From the NCBI RefSeq assembly GCF_003945345.1, contig NZ_AP019308.1, forward strand, positions 5,508,501 to 5,572,500: DNA of 64,000 nt. The letters run 5' to 3'. The stretch is from Paenibacillus baekrokdamisoli. Lineage in GTDB: Bacteria > Bacillota > Bacilli > Paenibacillales > Paenibacillaceae. This document shows, one piece after another, positions 26,818-35,567 of the stretch. The notes below the pieces were generated by a model. That model was not told the DNA's origin. It ran no database searches and worked only from the letters and a program-made list of their open reading frames with translations. Each line of letters begins with the position of its first letter. Positions within the stretch are counted from its first letter, which is position 1. The position numbers and the translations under genes are program-made.

Positions 26818-27914
26818 AAAAATACGCGTTGAACGAAATTACCCTTATGCAGTTTATTTTCCTCATTCATGGAGCTCAAGTAGGAATAGGGATATTCTCT
26901 TTACCCATGGACGTGGCTGTTAAAGCGGGGACGGATGGCTGGATGTCTCTTATTCTTGGCTGGGGCTGCAACATGGTCGCCAGTATTGTGATCGTGCAGG
27001 TTTTCAAAAAGTACCCGAACGATACCTTATCGGATCTTTTGATCCGCCTTTTTGGCAAGTTTATTGGGAAGCTTTTCATTATACCCGTCATTTTTTATTA
27101 TGCATTTGCTGTCTGGACCATACTCACCATCACGGTGCTCTTCGTCAAACACTGGTTTTTGCCGCTGACTCCAGACTATATCGTGATGATTTTATTGATT
27201 GTACCGGGGTATTTTATTTCTCGAAATGGTTTGCGTGTATTGGGCCGATACAGTGAACTCGTTTTTTATATGATGCTGTGGATGCCTTTCATATTATTGG
27301 TTCCTTTGAAAGATAGTCACTGGATACATTTGCTTCCGCTTTTCAAAGAAGGATGGAAGCCGATTTTTGATGGATTAGGAGCGACGATAAATTCTTTCCT
27401 CGGTTTTGAAATCGTTTTTTTTATCTATCCGTTTTTAAAGAAAAAGCAGTTGGCTATGCGTGGAATCGTTATTGCCAACACATTGACCTTATTCGTTTAC
27501 CTTGGAGCAACTCTGATTTGCTTCGCTTATTTCAGTCCAGACGATATCACGAACTATAACCAACCTTTACTGAGTTTTTTGAAAGTCATCGAATTTCGTT
27601 TTCTCGAGCGATTTGACTTGATCTTTTTGGTTCTTTACCTGTTTATCGTTTCGACCACTTGGCTGCCTTATACGTTCGGAGTGATCTTTTTTACAGGCCA
27701 ATTGTTAGGAAAAAAGGATCCGGCTCCGTTTGCAGTGGTATTCTTCCTCCTGATCATAACACTCGTCTTCGCTTTACATCCTTCATGGAATCAGGCCCAA
27801 CAATGGCAGCAATTCGTAAGCGGAGTGGGGATATGGTTCGCTTATGTGTTTCCATTCCTTCTTTACCTATATGTTCTTGTCTATAATCGATTCAGAAGGA
27901 GTGTATCCTCATAA
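26814..27914 (+). CDS. GerAB/ArcD/ProY-type germination permease, subunit B
   Basis: A 366-residue protein with about ten membrane helices, of the amino-acid/polyamine/organocation transporter superfamily, as usual for germinant receptor B subunits. It starts with NEITLMQFIFLIHGAQVGIG and contains the family pattern FALHPSWNQAQQW near the end. The B subunit is thought to bind the germinant. It begins in the ATGA overlap with subunit A and ends TAA at 27912, where the gerC reading frame begins. Confidence 0.9.
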   Translation: MKKYALNEITLMQFIFLIHGAQVGIGIFSLPMDVAVKAGTDGWMSLILGWGCNMVASIVIVQVFKKYPNDTLSDLLIRLFGKFIGKLFIIPVIFYYAFAVWTILTITVLFVKHWFLPLTPDYIVMILLIVPGYFISRNGLRVLGRYSELVFYMMLWMPFILLVPLKDSHWIHLLPLFKEGWKPIFDGLGATINSFLGFEIVFFIYPFLKKKQLAMRGIVIANTLTLFVYLGATLICFAYFSPDDITNYNQPLLSFLKVIEFRFLERFDLIFLVLYLFIVSTTWLPYTFGVIFFTGQLLGKKDPAPFAVVFFLLIITLVFALHPSWNQAQQWQQFVSGVGIWFAYVFPFLLYLYVLVYNRFRRSVSS

Positions 27915-29023
27915 AACGCGCTTTCCTCTTTTGTCTGCTGCTGTCGCTTTCAGTCATTTCGGGCTGCGGAGATCAAATCAATGTTGAAGACATCTCGCTC
28001 TCCTTGTTAATCGGAGTTGATCTCGATAAAGAGAACCACCTTGTTTTTTCATCATCCAGTCCGGTATTTAGTACAGAAGCGAAAGAGAAGGAAGAGTACG
28101 CTGAAGTTCATGCCGACACGCTTCGTGAATCAAGAGATGAATTTGATTCCACGATCACCGCTTTAACGAGCCGCGGTAAGGTCCAGGTGGTGCTCATAGG
28201 CAAACGTGTTCTTCAGCACAAGGGTTGGTTTCCTGTTATGGATTCTATGTATAGAGATGGCAAAAATACAGTTATGGGCCGCGTCGTTCTTGTAGACGGC
28301 CCGGTTTCGGATGTCGCCAAGTTTAGGCCCATAGATAAACCGCGTCTTCCTTTATATGTGTCCAAGCTTATTGATACCGCGCATGAACGAAATGTAACAG
28401 TTATCACGTCACTTCAAGAACTTCATCGTCAATTTACGGATAAAGGATTGTCGCCCAGCCTTACGGAACTTAAAAAAGATGGAGAGATTAAAGTGACAGG
28501 AACGGCTCTTTTGGATCGATTCGGTAAATACAAATTATCTATCAACGCTGATGAGACTCGCCTGTTGAGACTCTTGCAGCATCAAACGGATGGAGAGTTT
28601 ACTTTTACGATTCTTCTTCCTAAGCAGCCTGGGAAAGGCGTTTTCAATAAAAATAGTATGACCTTTACACCTGAGGGTATTTCTGTCAAGACAAAGACTA
28701 ACTATAAGGATGACAAGTTTGTATTTGATATTGGAGTTGGCCTGAGAGTTGGGATAAAAGAGCGCCTTTTTTCCTATGACGTCAAACATAAAGCGCCGGA
28801 ATTGGAAAAGCAAATTGAGAAGGAACTTGAACAGCAATTTTCACAATTGGTCAAGAAAATCCAAAAGGCCAAGATCGATCCGATGGGACTCGGACTGTAT
28901 GCCAGAGCCTATAAATACACCCAATGGAAGAAGGTTCAGGATAGATGGGGCGAAGCTTTGTCAAAAGCGGACGTGAATGTTAAAGTGGATATTAAAATTC
29001 AGTCAATGGGATCGATGAAGTAA
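27911..29023 (+). CDS. Ger(x)C-family germination lipoprotein, subunit C, apparent AUA start
   Basis: A 370-residue protein if begun at ATA 27911. Reading from there gives a lipoprotein signal: K-R, then a hydrophobic run ending SVISGC, the lipobox with Cys19, followed by GDQINVEDISLSLLIGVDLD, the normal GerC N-terminus. AAGGAG lies nine bases before the ATA. The only standard in-frame start is TTG 28004, which lacks a ribosome site and would delete the signal and lipobox. A change of ATGA to ATAA would turn the usual overlap TGA/ATG into TAA/ATA, keeping the gerB stop. The rest is a normal GerC, ending in the helical EKELEQQFSQLVKKIQ region. Confidence 0.85.
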   Translation: MKRAFLFCLLLSLSVISGCGDQINVEDISLSLLIGVDLDKENHLVFSSSSPVFSTEAKEKEEYAEVHADTLRESRDEFDSTITALTSRGKVQVVLIGKRVLQHKGWFPVMDSMYRDGKNTVMGRVVLVDGPVSDVAKFRPIDKPRLPLYVSKLIDTAHERNVTVITSLQELHRQFTDKGLSPSLTELKKDGEIKVTGTALLDRFGKYKLSINADETRLLRLLQHQTDGEFTFTILLPKQPGKGVFNKNSMTFTPEGISVKTKTNYKDDKFVFDIGVGLRVGIKERLFSYDVKHKAPELEKQIEKELEQQFSQLVKKIQKAKIDPMGLGLYARAYKYTQWKKVQDRWGEALSKADVNVKVDIKIQSMGSMK

Positions 29024-29031
29024 ACGCAAAG

Positions 29032-29055
29032 GGCCACCTCCTGGTGGTCTTTTTT
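29032..29055 (+). terminator. Terminator of the first germination operon
   Basis: GGCCACC / GGTGGTC stem with a four-base loop followed by six T. Confidence 0.8.
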
Positions 29056-29091
29056 GCAATTATTAGAGACAAGATCTTATCAAATTTCCTA

Positions 29092-29122
29092 TTGACTCTC
29101 ACGTATCGTGATCCTTTATAGT
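29092..29122 (+). promoter_or_regulatory. MerR-type promoter with 19-bp spacer and dyad
   Basis: TTGACT (29092-29097) and TATAGT (29117-29122) are 19 bases apart, the over-long spacer typical of MerR-activated promoters. Its centre carries the inverted repeat TCACG-TAT-CGTGA (29099-29111). It lies directly before the MerR-family gene, so autoregulation is very likely. Confidence 0.8.
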
Positions 29123-29151
29123 AAGTCATGAAAGGAGGCGGGGATGAATCG

Positions 29152-29886
29152 ATGCGGGTAAAAGAAGTTGCGGATTTGGTTGGTATTAGCGTGCGAACCT
29201 TGCATCATTATGATGAGATCGGACTACTAACGCCAGATGAAATAACTGATGCCGGGTATCGTCTATATTCGAATGTCAATCTTGAGCTGCTGCAGCAGAT
29301 TTTATTTTTTAGAGAACTCGGGTTTCCTTTGAAGGAAATTAAAGAAATTGTCAGCAGTCCAGATTTCGACCGCAAAGCAGCGTTGGAGCTGCATCGCAAA
29401 ATGCTGATGGAGAAGCGCAGCCAACTTGATCAATTGATTGCCACCATTGAGAAGACGGTTCAATACACGAGAGGAGAAATTCAAATGACGAATAAAGAAA
29501 AATTCGAAGGCTTCGATTTCGGTCATAACCCCTACGAGCAAGAAGCAAGGGAACGCTGGGGGAATCAAGCCGTTGACACCGCAAATGCGAAGGTGGGCGG
29601 AATGTCTAAGGACGAGCAAGGTGCGTTATCTGCAAGGATGAACGAGATTTACACGAGGCTGGCTGCTCTGCGTAATAGCTCGCCTGATTCTGAAGAGGCA
29701 CAAGGAGCCATCCAAGAGTGGTATCTATTGTTGAATACCATGGGCAGCTACTCACTTGAGGGTTTCAAAGGATTAGGTCAAATGTATGTCGATGATAGCC
29801 GTTTTACCAAGAACATTGATAAGTTCGGCGAAGGACTGGCGGTATTCATGCGGGATGCGATGGCCATCTATGCTGAGAACAACTAG
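29152..29886 (+). CDS. MerR-family regulator with TipAS ligand domain
   Basis: A 244-residue protein. Residues 1-70 are a MerR winged helix (VKEVADLVGISVRTLHHYDE, then IGLLTP), 75-110 the dimer helix, and ~120-244 match the TipAS antibiotic-binding domain (YEQEARERWGN, and the late block FTKNIDKFGEGLAVFMRDAM with AIYAEN). TipAS proteins bind thiopeptides or other bulky drugs and activate their own promoter. ATG 29152 is used because AAAGGAGG precedes it; upstream in-frame codons are part of that site. No resistance gene follows directly, so it may act on distant targets. Confidence 0.85.
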   Translation: MRVKEVADLVGISVRTLHHYDEIGLLTPDEITDAGYRLYSNVNLELLQQILFFRELGFPLKEIKEIVSSPDFDRKAALELHRKMLMEKRSQLDQLIATIEKTVQYTRGEIQMTNKEKFEGFDFGHNPYEQEARERWGNQAVDTANAKVGGMSKDEQGALSARMNEIYTRLAALRNSSPDSEEAQGAIQEWYLLLNTMGSYSLEGFKGLGQMYVDDSRFTKNIDKFGEGLAVFMRDAMAIYAENN

Positions 29887-29910
29887 AAAATGAATAAAGC
29901 ATGAGCAAAA

Positions 29911-30047
29911 GCGAAGCGGACGGAATCGTTCTGAAGAAGCGAGAGCGTTCGCCTTTGTCTCCGTATTTCTACCCCTAAGGGATAGAATCAAGAAATAGGG
30001 AGACAACAGCGACCCTTAAGAATGATCCGTCCGCGCAGCGGGCTTCT
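29911..30047. repeat. Palindromic interspersed repeat, copy A
   Basis: About 137 bases that recur at 49813-49950. The two ends pair (CGGAATCGTTCT against AGAATGATCCG), an inner arm pairs TTTGTCTCC with GGAGACAA, and the tip is CTACCCCTAAGGGATAG, so the whole unit folds as one long interrupted hairpin. Its right end overlaps the stop codon of the gene at 30046. No transposase is present; it behaves like a REP or MITE-type element. Confidence 0.75.
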
Positions 30048-30870
30048 AGGTCATTATTTGAGTAGCGATAAATGGTTTGATGCTTTCTTTCAGTGAAGTA
30101 ACAGGGCCTCCAATCAATCTCTCCAAATCTCCTGAGGTTGAAGAAGTATCAATCTTGCCCAAGAACCCATATATCCAGTTCTGGATCTCGGGGTCCTGAC
30201 GGTGAGAAACGGACTTGCCTGTAAGCTCAGACAGAACGATCGCTAGTTCATTGAAGGTCCATGGACGGGGTGCGGTAAGCTCATAGGTCTTATTCTTATG
30301 GTCCGGTTCGGAAAGAACGGCCGCTATTCCTAAAGCAAGATCATTGCGCGTAACCGTATTAAAACTCCAATCTCCAGGGTAAGTCCTCAGTTCACCTGTA
30401 GCTATGGCAGCATCCAGACCAAGCACGCCGACAAAATCAGTATACAAAGCATTCCGAAGAATAGTATGCGGAATTCCTGTTGTGAGAATGGCGTGCTCCG
30501 TTGCCAAATATAAATGAGAAGGTGGAATCGAACCGACTCCCAGGAAAGCAAAGCTTGTGAAAAGGAGATGTTCCACTTTCGATTTTTTTGCCGCTTCTAT
30601 GACATGAACATGTTGACGTAAACGAACCGTATCATCGGTATTAGAGCTTGAAATTAATAATAGCTTGCTGGCTCCGGCAAATGCTAGATCAAGTGATTCA
30701 GGCTGATCATAGTCGCAAAAGCGCACTTCAATTCCTTGCTCTTGATATTCTTTCGCTTTCTCGATGTCACGAACACAGGCAATAATTTGATCCGCCGAGA
30801 CTTTCTGAAGGAGATGCTTAATAATTAAACTTCCTAGTTGGCCATTTGCCCCTGTAATGATAATCGACAT
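30046..30870 (-). CDS. NmrA-like NAD(P)-binding oxidoreductase (atypical SDR)
   Basis: A 274-residue protein opening with ITGANGQLGSLIIKHLLQ, the dinucleotide-binding loop of atypical SDR/NmrA proteins, and containing the typical LLFTSFAFLG and ILRNALYTDF blocks. It lacks the classical YxxxK motif in the expected place, as is common in this branch (quinone oxidoreductase 2 type). It is transcribed with or beside the MarR gene upstream, and the MarR operator recurs 30 bases before its start. A role in quinone or redox stress is inferred. Confidence 0.8.
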   Translation of the reverse strand: MSIIITGANGQLGSLIIKHLLQKVSADQIIACVRDIEKAKEYQEQGIEVRFCDYDQPESLDLAFAGASKLLLISSSNTDDTVRLRQHVHVIEAAKKSKVEHLLFTSFAFLGVGSIPPSHLYLATEHAILTTGIPHTILRNALYTDFVGVLGLDAAIATGELRTYPGDWSFNTVTRNDLALGIAAVLSEPDHKNKTYELTAPRPWTFNELAIVLSELTGKSVSHRQDPEIQNWIYGFLGKIDTSSTSGDLERLIGGPVTSLKESIKPFIATQIMT

Positions 30871-30899
30871 CGGGATTTCATCCTTCCTAAGCGCAAAAT

Positions 30900-30915
30900 A
30901 GTTAATAGCTTAACT
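30900..30915. promoter_or_regulatory. MarR operator in front of the NmrA-like gene
   Basis: AGTTAA-TAGC-TTAACT, the same 6-4-6 inverted repeat as at 31398, located between the MarR gene stop and the oxidoreductase start. Confidence 0.65.
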
Positions 30916-30931
30916 AAATGAACAAAAAAAT

Positions 30932-31378
30932 TTACGCTCTGCTTAGTTTATTTAATAAAAAAAGGAGCTGTTTCAATTCCTGCTCTTCCAGCACTTTCAT
31001 TTTCTCGGCAATCCCTTGGCGGTTCTCGGGTAAGTGTTTCAATAGGATGCTCTGACCGTCATTTGTTATTGAAATCACCGATTTTCTGCCGTCCTTAGGA
31101 TGGCTTGCCCGACGGATTAATCCGTCATTTTCTAAAGGGATAAGCAAAAGACTAATATTTGCTTTCGTAACGCCAATTTTCTTGGCGAGCATCGAGGGAA
31201 GTATAGTGCCTCCTTCTTTCATAATTTCAACCAAAATTCGAATTCTGGCACCATTTAGACCTTTGGATTGCCAATACTTCTCGGAGACATCAACTAAATT
31301 TGCTGTTGCTTCAACCAAGGAAAAAAAAGCCTGTGTATGCAGCGGTAAATCAAGAACGTACTCTTGTAAATCTTTCAT
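30932..31378 (-). CDS. MarR-family transcriptional regulator
   Basis: A 148-residue winged-helix protein: RIRILVEIMKEGGTILPSML, then AKKIGVTKANISLLLIPLEN as recognition helix, and DGRKSVISITNDGQ as the wing. No Cys suggests a ligand rather than thiol oxidation as signal. Paired AGTTAA-N4-TTAACT operators before this gene and before the next gene imply it represses both. Divergently there is no gene, and the MFS gene 31504 is on the same strand but far upstream. Confidence 0.85.
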   Translation of the reverse strand: MKDLQEYVLDLPLHTQAFFSLVEATANLVDVSEKYWQSKGLNGARIRILVEIMKEGGTILPSMLAKKIGVTKANISLLLIPLENDGLIRRASHPKDGRKSVISITNDGQSILLKHLPENRQGIAEKMKVLEEQELKQLLFLLNKLSRA

Positions 31379-31397
31379 AAAGCCACCACCATATTAT

Positions 31398-31413
31398 AGT
31401 TAAGCACTTAACT
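31398..31413. promoter_or_regulatory. MarR operator, autoregulatory
   Basis: AGTTAA-GCAC-TTAACT, a 6-4-6 inverted repeat 20 bases before the MarR start; perfect arms shared with the site at 30900. Confidence 0.7.
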
Positions 31414-31503
31414 TAATTGAATGTACTATAGATACGTGATAGTTGTCAAACCTAAATCCCTGAGTAACAAGCAGACCGGTATTCCTAGGTCTGCTTGCTC
31501 TCA

Positions 31504-32964
31504 TTAATTCGTAGGCTTGCGTTTGCGAAGAATCAGTGCTAGCGGGAGTGCCAATGCGATGAGGAGACTAGAGATCAGAAAAACATTATTCACGCTGAGT
31601 GTATAAGCCGTCTTATGAATCCAAGAAGCTCCTTTACTAGCTTCATCCTTAAGTAAGTGGGACTGATGGATATCCAGTCTCATGTAGAAGAACGAGGTCA
31701 AGAGGCTAAGCGTCATCGCGCTGAATACCTGGCGAATCCAGTTAATAAGCGCTGAAGCATGACCCGATAGCTCTCTAGGAATGGCAATCATACCTGCGTT
31801 CGTCGCAGGAGTCATGGCAAGACCTGTTCCGATATTACGAATCGATAGCCAAAGCATAATCGAGAAGAGCGTCGAAGTTGGGTGTAGGTGACTAAAGTGA
31901 TAGGTGGTCAGTATCAGAATTAGACCGCCCGCAATGATTAAGGTTGCCGGACCTAGCTTTGTATAGAATTGACCGGAGAAGAAGGTTGCACAGGTTAAGC
32001 AGAATGCAGCCGGCAGGAAAAGAATACCGACCTGGAATGAGGATAACCCCTGCATCTCCGACAGGTAGAGTGGAATAAAGTAAATGCCCGCATAGAGAGC
32101 GACGGATAGGATTAGCGAGATGGAGAGGCTTGCTGTGAACATAGCAGAGCGGAATAACCGAAGCTGCAGCAGCGGAGACTCCGTACGCAGCTCATGAATG
32201 ACAAAACCAATTCCACATGTCACACCGATAATCAGACATACCCAAGTTGGGGCTGCCTGCCATCCCCATTGATGCATATTGCCGAAGAGCAGAAGGAGCG
32301 ATAGACTGCCTGCTGCTGCGAGGATAAGTCCAATTACATCCAGTTTAGCTCTCCGTAACAAGTGGTCAGAAGGTAATATTCGTAATGCTGCTATGATCAC
32401 GGCAATCCCCAGCGGTACAGTAACGAGAAAGATCCAATGCCAATCGTAATCCTGCAGCCAACCGCTAATGGATGGTGCGAGCGCAGTACCAAGAACGGTA
32501 GAAAATGACCATATACTGACGGCAAATGGCTGTTTATCAGAAGGAACTGTTTGATAGATCATGGCTAGTGCGACAGGAGAAATTAATCCGCAGAATAGGC
32601 CTTGCAGGATACGGAATGCGATCAGCGCATAGATGTTCCAAGCTAAGGCACACAGGATGGAGCTGGCGGTAATCCCCACTAAGGAGAAGATAAAGAGCCT
32701 TTTCCCTCCGAATCGATCCCCAGCGTACCCACTAACGGGAGCGATCACACCCGCTGCAAGGGTGAAGCCTGTAACGATCCATTGAACAGTGATAAGCTCC
32801 GTATGGAAGATCCCGATGAATCCGTGAAGGGAGACGTTAAGAGAAACGACAGGATAGACGCCGACGAACGATCCGAAGAATAAGGTGATTAAAGCAGGCC
32901 AGATCGACTTTCTCGCTGTCGCTGGAAGTGTCTGAACAGCTAATTTTCGTGCGTCAACAGACAA
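31504..32964 (-). CDS. MFS drug efflux transporter, DHA2 (EmrB-like) family
   Basis: A 486-residue protein with about 14 hydrophobic helices, characteristic of the DHA2 branch. Motif A appears as GYAGDRFGGKRLFIFSLVG, and RILQGLFCGLISPVALAMIY and GWLQDYDWHWIFLVTVPLGI are strongly EmrB-like. It probably exports lipophilic drugs with proton uptake. The start is TTG 32964, seven bases after GGAGGT; the frame continues five codons upstream into that site. Confidence 0.85.
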   Translation of the reverse strand: MSVDARKLAVQTLPATARKSIWPALITLFFGSFVGVYPVVSLNVSLHGFIGIFHTELITVQWIVTGFTLAAGVIAPVSGYAGDRFGGKRLFIFSLVGITASSILCALAWNIYALIAFRILQGLFCGLISPVALAMIYQTVPSDKQPFAVSIWSFSTVLGTALAPSISGWLQDYDWHWIFLVTVPLGIAVIIAALRILPSDHLLRRAKLDVIGLILAAAGSLSLLLLFGNMHQWGWQAAPTWVCLIIGVTCGIGFVIHELRTESPLLQLRLFRSAMFTASLSISLILSVALYAGIYFIPLYLSEMQGLSSFQVGILFLPAAFCLTCATFFSGQFYTKLGPATLIIAGGLILILTTYHFSHLHPTSTLFSIMLWLSIRNIGTGLAMTPATNAGMIAIPRELSGHASALINWIRQVFSAMTLSLLTSFFYMRLDIHQSHLLKDEASKGASWIHKTAYTLSVNNVFLISSLLIALALPLALILRKRKPTN

Positions 32965-33217
32965 ACAAAGTACCTCCAATCAGAAGAATAGACTTTTGAC
33001 TACTAGCCTATAAGAGGGCCAGTATAAACGAATTATAGTATATAGGTGAACCAAGGAACGATCGAACTTTTCAATTCATTAATAGAAGATTCTAAAGCTT
33101 AAGTAGAGATACGAGATAACAAAGTTTTCTGCGGTTTAAGCATTGACGAATGAAGCGAAGGGGTATAGAATATCACCTGCATGTAAGTTCGCAGTATGAA
33201 AAGAGGATGAACGCGAG

Positions 33218-33700
33218 TTGAATATTAAGACAGCTGCAATTTGTTTGTATATCGTTGGTGTATACGGGGTTGCGACAAAATTCCCTACGCTGCATTCTTT
33301 ATTTTTTCCGACTCTAGGCGCTTTCAGCTTACTCTTTATAAACCGGCCCTTCTCTATAATGCAATTAAGCAAAGTCGCATTGGGTGCTATTATAGCTTCC
33401 CTAATTGGAACGGTTATTGTCTATGTACATGCTGGAGTCATTCCCTTACTCATTAACATGGTTATTGTGATTTGGCTTATCAATCGCTTCAAATTGAATG
33501 CCCCTCCGATTCTGGCGGTTTCCTTTGTCCCATTCTTTGTTCAGCCTTCATTCATTTGGGCAATCCCGATATCGGTATTTGGTTCACTGATTGGATTGCT
33601 GCTTACCTTGTTACTGGCCCATCAGGTTGAGACCAAATGGACCGTTTTGCCAGCATTCCTAAAGACGAATACGGAATCTAAGTCAGATACTGCTGCGTGA
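33218..33700 (+). CDS. HPP-family-like integral membrane protein
   Basis: A 160-residue protein with about five hydrophobic helices. LFFPTLGAFSLLFINRPF followed by KVALGAIIASLIGT and the proline pair in NAPPILAVSFVPFF resemble the HPP family, of which some members move nitrite; the resemblance is loose. TTG 33218 follows AAGAGGATG. Single-gene unit closed by the terminator at 33737. Confidence 0.55.
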   Translation: MNIKTAAICLYIVGVYGVATKFPTLHSLFFPTLGAFSLLFINRPFSIMQLSKVALGAIIASLIGTVIVYVHAGVIPLLINMVIVIWLINRFKLNAPPILAVSFVPFFVQPSFIWAIPISVFGSLIGLLLTLLLAHQVETKWTVLPAFLKTNTESKSDTAA

Positions 33701-33736
33701 TTGGGCCATTCACATGGGATACGCCATGGATTCTTC

Positions 33737-33774
33737 AGACGATTAACTGCGCCAAGCAGATAATCGTCTTTTTT
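33737..33774 (+). terminator. Rho-independent terminator
   Basis: AGACGATTA / TAATCGTCT nine-base stem, 15-base loop, followed by T6. Confidence 0.85.
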
Positions 33775-33861
33775 GTGCACATTGTGGTGGGTGAATTGCT
33801 TAAACCTCCGTAATACCCTACAATTTAGATCAAGACGAATTTGTTAGCTGAGGAGTTTATT

Positions 33862-35310
33862 ATGAGTCAAACAAGCTTTAGTACCTATAAATTAAGTGAA
33901 GAGATCGTACGTGCGCTGGATAGCCTAGGCTATGAGCAGCCGACAGACGTGCAAGCTAAGGTCATTCCGGTCGCACTCGAGAAGAAGGATCTTGTTGTAA
34001 AGTCACACACGGGCAGCGGCAAGACGGCCGCTTTCGGTATTCCGATCTGCGAAATGGTCGATTGGGAAGAGAACAGTCCACAAGCGCTCATTCTGTCACC
34101 AACGCGTGAGCTGGCTGATCAAGTCAAAGAGGATATTACGAATATTGGCAGGCTGAAGCGGATTAAGGCGACAGCTCTGTATGGCAAGCAGCCTTTTGCC
34201 AAGCAGAAACTAGAACTGCACCAGAAAACTCACGTGGTTGTAGGCACGCCAGGGCGTGTGATTGACCATATTACAAAAGGTACACTCGATATCGAAAAGG
34301 TGAGATATCTGGTTATTGATGAAGCTGATGAGATGCTGAATAAAGGATTTATTGAGCAGGTAGGCGCTATTATTGATGAGCTTCCGAAGGACCGGGTAAC
34401 GCTGCTATTCTCTGCTACCTTGCCCAAGGATGTTGAAGGCTTATGCCATCGCTATATGAGCAGCCCTGTGTATATCGAGATGGTTACCTCGGAGGAAGCG
34501 ACAGCGCAGATTGAACATTCTCTTATCATTGTCAAAGAAGAGAACAAACCGAATCTGCTTAAGGATATAACGATCGTCCAGAATCCGGACAGCTGCATCA
34601 TCTTCTGCCGCACTCAGGAGCAGGTTGATAACGTCTATAAGCAGTTGAATCAGATGAACTATAGGTGTAACAAAATTCATGGCGGTATGGAACAGGATGA
34701 TCGGTTCAGCGTCATGAATGATTTTCGAAGGGGTAAATTCCGGTATCTCGTGGCGACGGATGTAGCTGCTAGGGGCATCGATATCGAGAATATTACCCAT
34801 GTCATCAACTATGACCTGCCTGTTGAGAAGGAAAGCTACGTACACCGAGCGGGGAGAACGGGACGAGCCGGTAAGTCTGGTAAAGCGATTAGCTTCGTTA
34901 AGCCAAGTGAAGAACGGCTGTTAGCGGATATTGAGGGATATATAGGAATGGAAATTCACAGAAGTGATGCTCCTTCCAGGGAAGAAGTCAGCAAGCGAAT
35001 GGCTGCATTTGAAAAGAAACTGAGAGCGGAACCCACAATTAAGAAGCATAAGAGTGATCAACTGAATCAGGAAATTCTGAAGCTGTACTTTAACGGCGGA
35101 AAGAAAAAGAAGCTCAGAGCGGTGGATTTTGTCGGAACGATTGCTAAGATTGAGGGTATGACTGCTGAGGATATTGGGATTATTACGATTCAAGATAACG
35201 TTACGTATGTGGATATTTTGAATGGAAAAGGCCAGCTCGTCATTCAAGCGATGAAGACAACGACGATTAAAGGCAAGCAATTGAAGGTGCATAAGGCGCT
35301 TGAGAAATAG
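33862..35310 (+). CDS. dbpA: DEAD-box RNA helicase DbpA/YxiN
   Basis: A 482-residue helicase with all core motifs: GSGKTAAFG (Walker A), PTRELADQ, DEADEMLNKGF, SATLP, HGGMEQDDR and HRAGRTGRAGKSG. The last ~75 residues (FVGTIAKIEGMTAEDIGIIT and after) form the DbpA RNA-binding domain, which targets hairpin 92 of 23S rRNA, so it assists 50S subunit assembly. Length matches B. subtilis YxiN (479). ATG 33862 with GAGGAG upstream is chosen over the TTG at 33841. Confidence 0.93.
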   Translation: MSQTSFSTYKLSEEIVRALDSLGYEQPTDVQAKVIPVALEKKDLVVKSHTGSGKTAAFGIPICEMVDWEENSPQALILSPTRELADQVKEDITNIGRLKRIKATALYGKQPFAKQKLELHQKTHVVVGTPGRVIDHITKGTLDIEKVRYLVIDEADEMLNKGFIEQVGAIIDELPKDRVTLLFSATLPKDVEGLCHRYMSSPVYIEMVTSEEATAQIEHSLIIVKEENKPNLLKDITIVQNPDSCIIFCRTQEQVDNVYKQLNQMNYRCNKIHGGMEQDDRFSVMNDFRRGKFRYLVATDVAARGIDIENITHVINYDLPVEKESYVHRAGRTGRAGKSGKAISFVKPSEERLLADIEGYIGMEIHRSDAPSREEVSKRMAAFEKKLRAEPTIKKHKSDQLNQEILKLYFNGGKKKKLRAVDFVGTIAKIEGMTAEDIGIITIQDNVTYVDILNGKGQLVIQAMKTTTIKGKQLKVHKALEK

Positions 35311-35491
35311 GTATGCTGCCGGGGATAATCCTATCCATAAGTCAAGCGCATAGCGCGTCGTTCCAACGGATATCCTACGTAGACCACCAAGAAGTGCTTC
35401 AGCAAGGGTATGCCTAATCAAGCGTTTCGGAACAAGCAGCACACGGGTTATCCATAACTCTGCTTGAATTCAGCCTAACTGATTACAGAAG

Positions 35492-35527
35492 AAGCACCGT
35501 ACTCCGCCTAGGGGGCGGTGCTTTTGT
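35492..35527 (+). terminator. Terminator upstream of the hydrolase gene
   Basis: AAGCACCG / CGGTGCTT outer stem with an inner CCGCC/GGCGG pairing, then TTTT. It probably ends the dbpA transcript, 180 bases after that gene. Confidence 0.7.
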
Positions 35528-35567
35528 ATAACGATCGCCACCTTCCAAGTAAAGGATGCGGGGAACA

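Noticed and set aside
28004..29023. gerC started at TTG 28004
   Set aside because: This start lacks a ribosome site and would remove the signal peptide, lipobox and the conserved N-terminus that are intact upstream.
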